From: Chloroflexota bacterium
GTDB lineage: Bacteria; Chloroflexota; Anaerolineae; Anaerolineales; Villigracilaceae
Assembly (NCBI GenBank): GCA_021414245.1
Contig: JAIOOU010000004.1
Coordinates: forward strand, 248,001-312,000
Direction: 5' to 3'
DNA length: 64,000 nucleotides
This document shows, piece after piece, positions 57,750 through 64,000 of the stretch (its first letter is position 1; each line of letters begins with the position of its first letter). Position numbers and translations under genes: made by a program. The notes beneath the pieces are model-generated. The model was not told the DNA's origin. It worked only from the letters and a program-made list of their open reading frames with translations, and ran no database searches.

Positions 57750-58682
57750 ATGATGAACTGTTCCATTGTGATCCGTGCATATAATGAGGAAAAACACATT
57801 GGCCGCCTGTTGGAGGGGATCCAACAGCAGACGGTCAGGGATGTGGAGGTGATCCTGGTCGACTCCGGTTCGACGGATGCCACCGTCGCCGTTGCTGAAT
57901 CGCACGGCGCGCGCGTGGTGAGAATCCCGTCTGCGGAGTTCACCTTTGGGCGGTCGCTCAATTATGGGATTAAAGAGGCGAAGCGCGAGTTGATTGTCAT
58001 TGTCAGCGCCCATGTCTATCCCGTCTATCCTGACTGGCTCGAAACTCTCCTGGGTCCATTTCAAGACGAGAGCATTGCGTTGACTTATGGCAAGCAGCGC
58101 GGACCGGAATTTGCGAAGTATTCCGAACAGCAGATCTTTCACCAGTGGTACCCGGATGTGAGCACGCCGAGACAGGAGACCGCCTTTTGCAACAATGCCA
58201 ATGCCGCCATCCGAAAAGGTTTATGGGCCAGGAATCCATACGATGAAACTTTGACCGGCCTTGAAGATCTGGCCTGGGCAAAATGGGCCAGGGAACAGGG
58301 GCATGCCATTGCGTATGTGGCAGAAGCCGAGATCGTTCATGTTCATAACGAGACCCCGCGTGGCGTGTACAACCGCTATCGCCGTGAGGCCATGGCCCTG
58401 CGCAGGATCTATCCCGAAGCGCATTTCAATTTTTATGACTTCCTGCGTTTGGCCTTTACCAATATCCTGAGCGACCTGTGGCATGCCGCCCGCGAACGGG
58501 TTCTGTTGAAAAACATATCCTCCATCTTTTGGTTTCGATTTATGCAATTTCACGGCACCCGCATGGGACATCGGGAGACCAGCCTGGTCACCCCGCAGCT
58601 GCGCGAGACCTTTTATTATGCAAGAGAGAGAAAAAAGAGGGATGGGATGAAGAGGGATGTCGAACCCATTCGGTACAAGTAA
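57750..58682 (+). CDS. Family 2 glycosyltransferase
   Basis: A 310-residue GT-A glycosyltransferase. It begins CSIVIRAYNEEKHIGRLLEGIQQQ and has VILVDSGSTDATV, the GT2 nucleotide-sugar site; the metal-binding acidic motif region is near VSAHVYPV. The later ETAFCNNANAAIRKGLW and LEDLAWAKWA are GT2 acceptor features. It probably transfers a sugar to a surface glycan or rhamnan. ATG 57753 is an alternative start. It is divergent from the DUF45 gene. Confidence 0.9.
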   Translation: MMNCSIVIRAYNEEKHIGRLLEGIQQQTVRDVEVILVDSGSTDATVAVAESHGARVVRIPSAEFTFGRSLNYGIKEAKRELIVIVSAHVYPVYPDWLETLLGPFQDESIALTYGKQRGPEFAKYSEQQIFHQWYPDVSTPRQETAFCNNANAAIRKGLWARNPYDETLTGLEDLAWAKWAREQGHAIAYVAEAEIVHVHNETPRGVYNRYRREAMALRRIYPEAHFNFYDFLRLAFTNILSDLWHAARERVLLKNISSIFWFRFMQFHGTRMGHRETSLVTPQLRETFYYARERKKRDGMKRDVEPIRYK

Positions 58683-58738
58683 AAATGACAGTTGTGATTT
58701 GCAGATCGTTTTAATGGCAGAAATCACCGGAGTGAACC

Positions 58739-59509
58739 ATGAAATCCAAAACCATCGTATTGATTCACGGCATGTTTATGACCCCCTTGTGCTGGGAGAA
58801 GTGGATTCCCCGTTACGAAGCCAGGGGATATCGCATCTTTGCGCCCGCCTGGCCCGGACGGGACAAGTCTGTGCAGGAATTACGCAGGGCGCATCCCAAC
58901 CCTGAACTTGCAAAACTAAAACTCAATCATATTGTTGACCACATGGAAGCCTTCATCAAGGGGCTGGATGAAAAGCCGGCCATGATCGGTCATTCGATGG
59001 GCGGTCTGGTGGTGCAGATCCTGCTTCAGAGGGGCGTTGCAGTTGCCGGTGTCGCGATTGACCCGGCGCCGCCTGCTGGCGTCTTCACCACGGCATGGTC
59101 ATTTGTGAAATCCAATTTTCCAGCCATTAACCCATTCCTGCTCAGCCAGCCGGTGCAAATGAGTTTTGGGCATTTCCAGTATGCGTTCGCCAACACCCTG
59201 CCTTTTGAGGAGCAACGCGCCGCATATGACCGGTATATGGTGCCGGAGTCCCGGGGGGTGCCAATCTCTTCGCTGGGTGCCGCGGGCAAGGTGGATTTTT
59301 CCAGGCCGCGCCGGCCGCTGTTAATCACGGCAGGAGAGAAGGATCACATCGTCCCCGCCTCCTTGAACAGGTCAAACTTGGCGAAATACCAGATCCCGTC
59401 GGTGACGGATTTCAAGGAATTCGCGGGACGCGATCATTTCCTGATCGGCTCCCGCGGCTGGGAGGAGATTGCAGATTACTGCCTGGAGTGGCTGGGCAAA
59501 ATAGAATAA
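58739..59509 (+). CDS. Alpha/beta hydrolase
   Basis: A 256-residue alpha/beta hydrolase: LIHGMFMTPLCWEKW oxyanion region, nucleophile elbow GHSMGG (Ser about 88), acid in AGEKDHIVP and His in AGRDHFLIG. It resembles esterases of small compounds with a C-terminal cap. GGAG lies seven bases before the ATG. It is followed by a terminator, so it ends the GT2 unit. Confidence 0.88.
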   Translation: MKSKTIVLIHGMFMTPLCWEKWIPRYEARGYRIFAPAWPGRDKSVQELRRAHPNPELAKLKLNHIVDHMEAFIKGLDEKPAMIGHSMGGLVVQILLQRGVAVAGVAIDPAPPAGVFTTAWSFVKSNFPAINPFLLSQPVQMSFGHFQYAFANTLPFEEQRAAYDRYMVPESRGVPISSLGAAGKVDFSRPRRPLLITAGEKDHIVPASLNRSNLAKYQIPSVTDFKEFAGRDHFLIGSRGWEEIADYCLEWLGKIE

Positions 59510-59516
59510 AAGTTTC

Positions 59517-59553
59517 GGTGGCATTCGCATGCACAAGGCGCTGCCACCTTTTT
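59517..59553 (+). terminator. Terminator after the hydrolase gene
   Basis: GGTGGCA / TGCCACC stem with an 18-base loop, followed by five T. Confidence 0.75.
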
Positions 59554-59559
59554 GTTCGG

Positions 59560-59565
59560 TATAAT
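59560..59565 (+). promoter_or_regulatory. Consensus -10 box of the GNAT gene
   Basis: TATAAT ends six bases before ATG 59572, with no ribosome site, so the transcript would start about at the A of the ATG: the clearest leaderless candidate in the window. Confidence 0.5.
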
Positions 59566-59571
59566 TAACCT

Positions 59572-60033
59572 ATGCAAAAACTTATCCCGATGACCCAGAC
59601 TGAATTTGCTGCGTTCATGGAACGCAGCATCCCCGAATATGCGGCGGAGCATGTCCGCGCGGGGAACTGGCTCGAATCCGAATCGCTGGAGAAAGCCCGC
59701 AAGGAGTTCAATGACCTGCTTCCGCAGGGATTGAATAGCGGGGATAATTACCTGTACACCCTGTACGATGGCGATCAGGCCGTTGGCATGATCTGGATGA
59801 AGGTCAAAATGCATCCTTTGAAGAGTGGTTTTATTTATGATGTCTTTATCGAGGAGGCGTTTCGCGGCCGGGGTCATGGAAAGCAGTTGATGCTGCTCCT
59901 CGAGCAGAAGGCCCGCGAAATGGGACTCGCTTCATTGGAATTGCATGTATTCGGGTCCAATGCAGTGGCGCGGAATTTGTACGAATCGATCGGCTATGAA
60001 ACCACCAATGTATCGATGAGCAAAAAATTGTAA
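59572..60033 (+). CDS. GNAT N-acetyltransferase
   Basis: A 153-residue single GNAT domain: IYDVFIEEAFRGRGHGKQLM holds the acetyl-CoA loop (about residues 93-105), followed by the MGLASLELHVFGSNAVARNLYESIGYE segment. It fits the common small-molecule/protein acetyltransferase class. Substrate unknown. It lies in the surface-glycan neighbourhood and could acetylate an amino sugar, but this is speculation. Confidence 0.87.
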   Translation: MQKLIPMTQTEFAAFMERSIPEYAAEHVRAGNWLESESLEKARKEFNDLLPQGLNSGDNYLYTLYDGDQAVGMIWMKVKMHPLKSGFIYDVFIEEAFRGRGHGKQLMLLLEQKAREMGLASLELHVFGSNAVARNLYESIGYETTNVSMSKKL

Positions 60034-60040
60034 ATCCCGG

Positions 60041-60871
60041 ATGATGTCCTCCTTCGAATTTAAACCAGCCAGCACATATTCCATTCCCCGGATCGCAGAT
60101 CTGCTCACCCGCAGCTTTGAGGGATATTTTCTCCCCATTCATATTACAGAGTCTGTTTTGCTGACCATGTTAAGGCGGGATGGCATTGACTTGAACGAGA
60201 GTCGTGTCCTGCTGCGGGCGGGGGAGCCGATTGGGATTGCGCTCATTGCACGCCGCGGCTGGACCTCGCGCCTGGCGGCAATGGGGATTTTGACTTCGGA
60301 ACGACACGGCGGAGCAGGCACCTGGGCGATGCAAAATCTCATTGAAGAAGCACGCACCCGTGGGGAAAGGGAAATGGTGCTCGAAGTGATCGAGCAGAAT
60401 GTTGCCGGCGTTAAGTTGTATCAGAAGGCGGGTTTCAAAATGGTCAGGAGGTTGGTGGGGTTCAAACTGGAGCACCCTTCAGCCGAGTCGTCGGATGCGT
60501 TGCAGGAAATGGATATTCGTGAATTTGCGGCCCTGGTTGGACGTTTCGGGTCAAACGAACTCCCCTGGCAGTTGTCCGCGGCCACCCTGTCAAATTACAC
60601 GCCTCCTGCACGCGCCTTTCGATTGCGGGATGCTGCTTGTTTGATTACCAATCCGGACGTGGAGCATGTGGCGATTTCATCCGTGTTGATAAGGCCGGAT
60701 TCGCGGGAGGCAGACTCGAGTTCCGCCTTGTTGCGGACACTTTTCTTTCAGTACCCGGATAAGGTCTGGCATGTTTCCGCCATTCTGCCGGAGGAGATGA
60801 GTTTTATCTTTGACGAGGTGGGAATGCATCGTGAAGAGATCACACAATGGCAGATGGCTTTGACGTTGTAA
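60041..60871 (+). CDS. GNAT-like acetyltransferase with extra C-terminal domain
   Basis: A 276-residue protein. The first 150 residues form a GNAT domain (GILTSERHGGAGTWAMQNLI as the acetyl-CoA loop, LEVIEQNVAGVKLYQKAGFKMVRRLVGF). The last 120 residues have a weaker GNAT-like fold and may be a second, inactive copy. ATG 60044 is an alternative start. It follows the previous GNAT gene by seven bases. Substrate unknown. Confidence 0.82.
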   Translation: MMSSFEFKPASTYSIPRIADLLTRSFEGYFLPIHITESVLLTMLRRDGIDLNESRVLLRAGEPIGIALIARRGWTSRLAAMGILTSERHGGAGTWAMQNLIEEARTRGEREMVLEVIEQNVAGVKLYQKAGFKMVRRLVGFKLEHPSAESSDALQEMDIREFAALVGRFGSNELPWQLSAATLSNYTPPARAFRLRDAACLITNPDVEHVAISSVLIRPDSREADSSSALLRTLFFQYPDKVWHVSAILPEEMSFIFDEVGMHREEITQWQMALTL

Positions 60872-60886
60872 GATAAAATAGGGGGC

Positions 60887-61543
60887 ATGAAACTCGCCGC
60901 CCTTGTCCCCATGCGTCACCACAGCCAGCGTGTGCCTGGCAAAAACTACCGCCTGCTCGCAGGCAAACCCCTTTTTCATCACATTCTGGAAACCCTGCTG
61001 GCCGTGCCCGAGATCGAAACCGTGATGGTGGATACGGATTCGGAACTCATTCTGGACGGCGTGCGCCGTTTCTTTCCCGGCGTGGTGCTGATCCCGCGCC
61101 CGGAGCATCTTCGTGCCGACCATATTCCCATGAATGAAATCCTGCTGCATGACACCGCGCAACTCCAGGCTGATTTTTACCTGCAGACCCATTCGACCAA
61201 TCCACTCTTAAAGGCTGCGACGATCTCGCGCGGTATTCAGGCGTTTTTCGCCAATTATCCGGCGAAGGACTCCCTTTTCTCCGTGACCCGTTTGCAGACC
61301 CGTCTTTACGATCAATCCGGCAGGGCCATTAATCACAATCCCCTCGAATTGATCCAGACCCAGGATCTGCCGCCTGTCTATGAAGAGAATTCCTGCATGT
61401 ATATTTTCAACCGTGCCAACCTTGCTGCGAAACGCCACCGCATCAGCGATCACCCCTTAATGTTTGAGATCGATGCAGATGAAGCCTGGGACATTGACGA
61501 GGAACTGGATTTCGCGATTGCAAATTTCTTAAAAAGTAGATGA
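60887..61543 (+). CDS. Acylneuraminate/sugar-acid cytidylyltransferase-like protein
   Basis: A 218-residue nucleotidyltransferase: LAALVPMRHHSQRVPGKNYR is the CMP-NeuAc-synthetase P-loop-like motif, followed by HILETLLAV, DTDSELI, QTHSTNPLL and the closing FEIDADEAWDIDEELDFAI. Members activate sialic, legionaminic or Kdo-like acids with CTP, or act as sugar nucleotidylyltransferases. It overlaps the next gene (ATGA, 61540-61543), so both are coupled. A nonulosonic or similar acid in a surface glycan is implied. Confidence 0.87.
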   Translation: MKLAALVPMRHHSQRVPGKNYRLLAGKPLFHHILETLLAVPEIETVMVDTDSELILDGVRRFFPGVVLIPRPEHLRADHIPMNEILLHDTAQLQADFYLQTHSTNPLLKAATISRGIQAFFANYPAKDSLFSVTRLQTRLYDQSGRAINHNPLELIQTQDLPPVYEENSCMYIFNRANLAAKRHRISDHPLMFEIDADEAWDIDEELDFAIANFLKSR

Positions 61544-63096
61544 TCATGAAGAAAACAAATCCCACCCTTGTTTGTTTAACGAGTTTCTTTAGCGCGCCCT
61601 GGTATCCGGTGGCCATCAGTGCCTACCCCGTCCTGGCCTTGATGTCGGCAAATACGGGCCAGATTCAGCCGAGTGCAGGCATCCGCCCCCTGATCGTATC
61701 CGTGCTTTTTGGCGGACTGTTGTATCTGATTGTATGGCTGTTCTTCCGCAAGGCTCATAAAGCGGCCTTTCTGACCACGCTGTTATTGGCCCTGTTTTTC
61801 ACCTATGGACATGCCTATATGGCCCTGGACGCGGAATATCCTGATACAAACTATACGCTCTGGCTCGCCGCCGGCTGGGTGGTGTTGTTTGCGCTTTCGA
61901 TCTTCTGGGTCACCCGCCCGAAGCTGACTTTTGTTTCCTCCGCCTCCACCTTGAATACGATCGCGCTCGCGCTGCTGGTCATGTCGTTATGGCAGACCAA
62001 CCTGCGGGGCGGTCCGCGAAACGTGCATGCGCTTGGGTCGAAGAATTCCCCGGTGGAGGCCGATCTGGTCAAGCCGGAAAATCCGCCGGATGTATATTTC
62101 TTCCTGCTTGATTCCTACGGCCGGGCGGACCTGCTTCAGCAGGCCTATGGCTTCGATGACAGCGGGTTCGTCAATGAGCTGGAGCAGCGCGGCTTTTTTG
62201 TGGCCAAGTGCAGCCAGAGCAATTATGTCAGGACGGAGCTTTCACTGGGTTCCTCGCTTAACATGGAATACCTGCAGGACCTCAATGATGCTTTTAAGCC
62301 GGACACCACCGCACGACGCGTGTTGTGGGATTCCCTCAAGTACAATGCCGTGCGGTATAACTTTGAAAGCATGGGCTATGAAACAGTGACCTTTGCGACC
62401 GGCTTTGACTGGCTGGATGTGAATGATTCCGATCATTTCATCAGCCCGCCCCCGGCCTCCTCCGGGATGACCGAGTTCGAAGGCTTATTCCTGCGCACCA
62501 CTCTCGCGCGCTACGCACAGGACCTTGGCCTGGTGGATCCGGATTACCTCCTGGGTGTTGGGTTCCGGGACCGTTTCAACAACATTTTCGATAACATGGA
62601 GAATGTGGCAAAGATTCAGGCGCCCACCTTTTCATACATTCATGTCATTTCGCCTCATCCGCCCTTTGTCTTCGATCCTGAAGGCAACCCCACCTATCCC
62701 CCCGATTTTTGGAATGATCAGCGCCAGTACCCGGCCGACCTGTATCAAAAAGGCTACGTCAACCAGGTGCAGCACCTGAACACGAAGATGCTGCAGGCCA
62801 TTGACACCATTGTGGCGAATTCGGACACGCCGCCGATCATCATCATTCAAGGCGACCACGGTCCGTGGCTGCAACCGAAGAACAAACGCTTCTGGAATCT
62901 CACGGCGATTTATTTCCCGGACCATAGGGACCGGTTGTATGCGTCCATCACGCCGGTCAACATCTTCCGCCTGGTGTTCAACACCTACTTCGGCGGGAAA
63001 TATGATATTCTCAAGGATGTCAGTTATTTTTCCCCGGTGCCCAATCTTTACGATTTCAGCGAAGTCCCGCATCCCTGTGACTATCCAAACAACTAA
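61540..63096 (+). CDS. Membrane sulfatase-like hydrolase/transferase
   Basis: A 518-residue protein with about four to five membrane segments in the first 150 residues and a large extracytoplasmic alkaline-phosphatase/sulfatase-fold domain after that. The catalytic region YFFLLDSYGRADLL (about residues 186-199) has the Asp and candidate nucleophile; other marks are HPPFVFDPEGN and IIIQGDHGPW with metal-binding Asp-His. It resembles LtaS and phosphoethanolamine transferases, so it may modify a surface glycan. Coupled to the genes on both sides by overlaps (ATGA and TAATG). Confidence 0.8.
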   Translation: MIMKKTNPTLVCLTSFFSAPWYPVAISAYPVLALMSANTGQIQPSAGIRPLIVSVLFGGLLYLIVWLFFRKAHKAAFLTTLLLALFFTYGHAYMALDAEYPDTNYTLWLAAGWVVLFALSIFWVTRPKLTFVSSASTLNTIALALLVMSLWQTNLRGGPRNVHALGSKNSPVEADLVKPENPPDVYFFLLDSYGRADLLQQAYGFDDSGFVNELEQRGFFVAKCSQSNYVRTELSLGSSLNMEYLQDLNDAFKPDTTARRVLWDSLKYNAVRYNFESMGYETVTFATGFDWLDVNDSDHFISPPPASSGMTEFEGLFLRTTLARYAQDLGLVDPDYLLGVGFRDRFNNIFDNMENVAKIQAPTFSYIHVISPHPPFVFDPEGNPTYPPDFWNDQRQYPADLYQKGYVNQVQHLNTKMLQAIDTIVANSDTPPIIIIQGDHGPWLQPKNKRFWNLTAIYFPDHRDRLYASITPVNIFRLVFNTYFGGKYDILKDVSYFSPVPNLYDFSEVPHPCDYPNN

Positions 63097-64000
63097 TGAA
63101 ATACACCGTCCTGCTCACCGCCCCCTATATGCTTCCCTTCCTGGACCGGTTTCGGCCCGTTCTTGAGAAATATGGATTGGAACTGATCGTGCCCGAAGTA
63201 CATGAGCGCATGGAAGAAACCGACCTGTTAAAATACGCCGGCCGGTTTGATGGCGCCATCTGTGGAGACGACCGGTATACCGCCCGGGTCCTCGAAGCCT
63301 GTACCCCGCGTTTGAAGGTCATCTCCAAATGGGGGACGGGGGTCGATTCCATCGACGCCGAAGCCTGCTCCCGGTTAAATGTCAGACTCTGCCGGACGCC
63401 GAATGCCTTCACCACCCCTGTCGCGGACACAGTCCTCGGCTATGTGCTGGCTTTCGCACGTAGAGGTCCGTGGATGGACGCCGCCATGAAACGCGGCGAG
63501 TGGCGGAAGATCCCAGGCAAGTCCTTAAGTGAGTGCACACTGGGTGTGATCGGCATTGGCAACATCGGCAAGGCCGTCACCCGCCGCGCGAAGGCTTTTG
63601 GCATGCGCGTGCTCGGCACGGACATCATCGAGATCGATCACGTCTTCCTTTCCGAATCCGGCATCGAAATGACCAGCCTTGAAAAACTCTTGTCGAATTC
63701 CGATTTTGTCACCGTGAACTGTGACCTGAATCCCACCTCCCGTCATTTGATGAACTCGAACACCTTTTCCCTCATGAAGCCCGGCGCGGTCCTGATCAAT
63801 ACTGCGCGCGGTCCCATCGTGGATGAAAATGCGCTTGTGGCCGCGCTGAGATCCGGTCAGGTGGGAGGCGCGGCCTTGGATGTTTTCGAGCACGAGCCAT
63901 TGCCGTTGGAGAGTCCATTAATGAAAATGGACAATGTCATGCTTGCGCCGCACAATTCCAATTCCAGTCCCACCGCCTGGGAGAGGATCCATTGGAATAC
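63096..64000 (+). CDS. D-isomer-specific 2-hydroxyacid dehydrogenase, truncated by window edge
   Basis: Not listed in the ORF track because it runs off the right end. ATG 63096 overlaps the previous stop (TAATG). The 301 visible residues start MKYTVLLTAPYML and contain GTGVDSIDAEACSR, the NAD-binding GVIGIGNIGKAVTRRAKAFGMRVLGTD, INTARGPIVDENALVAALRSG and APHNS with the catalytic His. This is the 3-phosphoglycerate-dehydrogenase/formate-dehydrogenase fold. Together with the cytidylyltransferase it may form a sugar-acid precursor. A few dozen residues are likely missing. Confidence 0.9.
   Translation, partial: MKYTVLLTAPYMLPFLDRFRPVLEKYGLELIVPEVHERMEETDLLKYAGRFDGAICGDDRYTARVLEACTPRLKVISKWGTGVDSIDAEACSRLNVRLCRTPNAFTTPVADTVLGYVLAFARRGPWMDAAMKRGEWRKIPGKSLSECTLGVIGIGNIGKAVTRRAKAFGMRVLGTDIIEIDHVFLSESGIEMTSLEKLLSNSDFVTVNCDLNPTSRHLMNSNTFSLMKPGAVLINTARGPIVDENALVAALRSGQVGGAALDVFEHEPLPLESPLMKMDNVMLAPHNSNSSPTAWERIHWN

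Noticed and set aside
1-64000. tRNA, rRNA, CRISPR, prophage or plasmid-origin features
   Set aside because: I looked in the intergenic gaps and saw none that I could support.

Overview
The window looks like a chromosomal segment of a mesophilic Chloroflexota bacterium, most likely class Anaerolineae. This is inferred from gene content and style: T/P/S-rich lipoproteins, stacked GAF-domain kinases, tandem GNAT enzymes, PATAN and Ras-like GTPase pairs, bi-domain oxidoreductases and a tungsten AOR locus. No rRNA or tRNA was seen, so the placement is not proven. Both strands are used, coding density is high, and many operons end in clear rho-independent hairpins.

Layout. 1-9.6 kb: the tail of an AP-endonuclease-like gene, a frameshifted AT-rich lipoprotein gene, a MITE-like inverted repeat, and a minus-strand group (M23 peptidase, SDR, DinB-like, NarL-type regulator, GNAT). 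A cyclic-di-GMP-I riboswitch with an overlapping terminator precedes a large secreted M6 protease. Then come lipoproteins, a small heat-shock protein and a degenerate receiver. 9.7-16.4 kb: a small-ORF transcript, five tandem GNAT genes (two of them double-GNAT), a zinc-ribbon protein with a histone-H1-like tail, a HAD phosphatase and an MFS transporter.

16.5-31.3 kb: one 11-gene block of about 14.8 kb with a near-consensus promoter at the front and a terminator at the end. It holds PATAN, a Ras-like GTPase, an alpha/beta hydrolase, a V4R protein, a left-handed beta-helix protein, a homologue of cyanobacterial acyl-ACP reductase with its catalytic Cys, a receiver/degenerate-GGDEF protein, a 2467-residue kinase with 11 GAF domains, a CheY-like receiver and a second alpha/beta hydrolase with an Asp nucleophile. 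I consider it the best candidate for an undescribed system: a signalling module built around a fatty-acyl reductase.

31.4-36.5 kb: a TPP-riboswitch operon for thiamine pyrophosphokinase, a thiamine-type ABC transporter and a coupled DUF402 phosphatase-like gene. 36.4-40.8 kb: small Cys-rich membrane proteins, DUF4126 and DUF2085 membrane proteins, phosphofructokinase and an M29 aminopeptidase. 41-45 kb: a radical SAM maturase, a MoaD/ThiS-like carrier and a small partner, convergent with a tungsten aldehyde oxidoreductase.

45-53 kb: a bi-domain oxidoreductase, an AT-rich lipoprotein, and a hydroxyproline catabolic group (DapA-type deaminase, epimerase, D-amino-acid oxidoreductase). A palindromic repeat found between two of these genes is also inserted, in frame, inside the epimerase gene. 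53-57.7 kb: R2-like ligand-binding oxidase, Nudix hydrolase, methyltransferase, SMP-30 protein and two zincins. 57.7-64 kb: glycosyltransferase, hydrolase, GNATs and a tightly coupled cytidylyltransferase / membrane sulfatase-like / 2-hydroxyacid dehydrogenase trio that suggests surface-glycan synthesis; the last gene is cut by the window edge.
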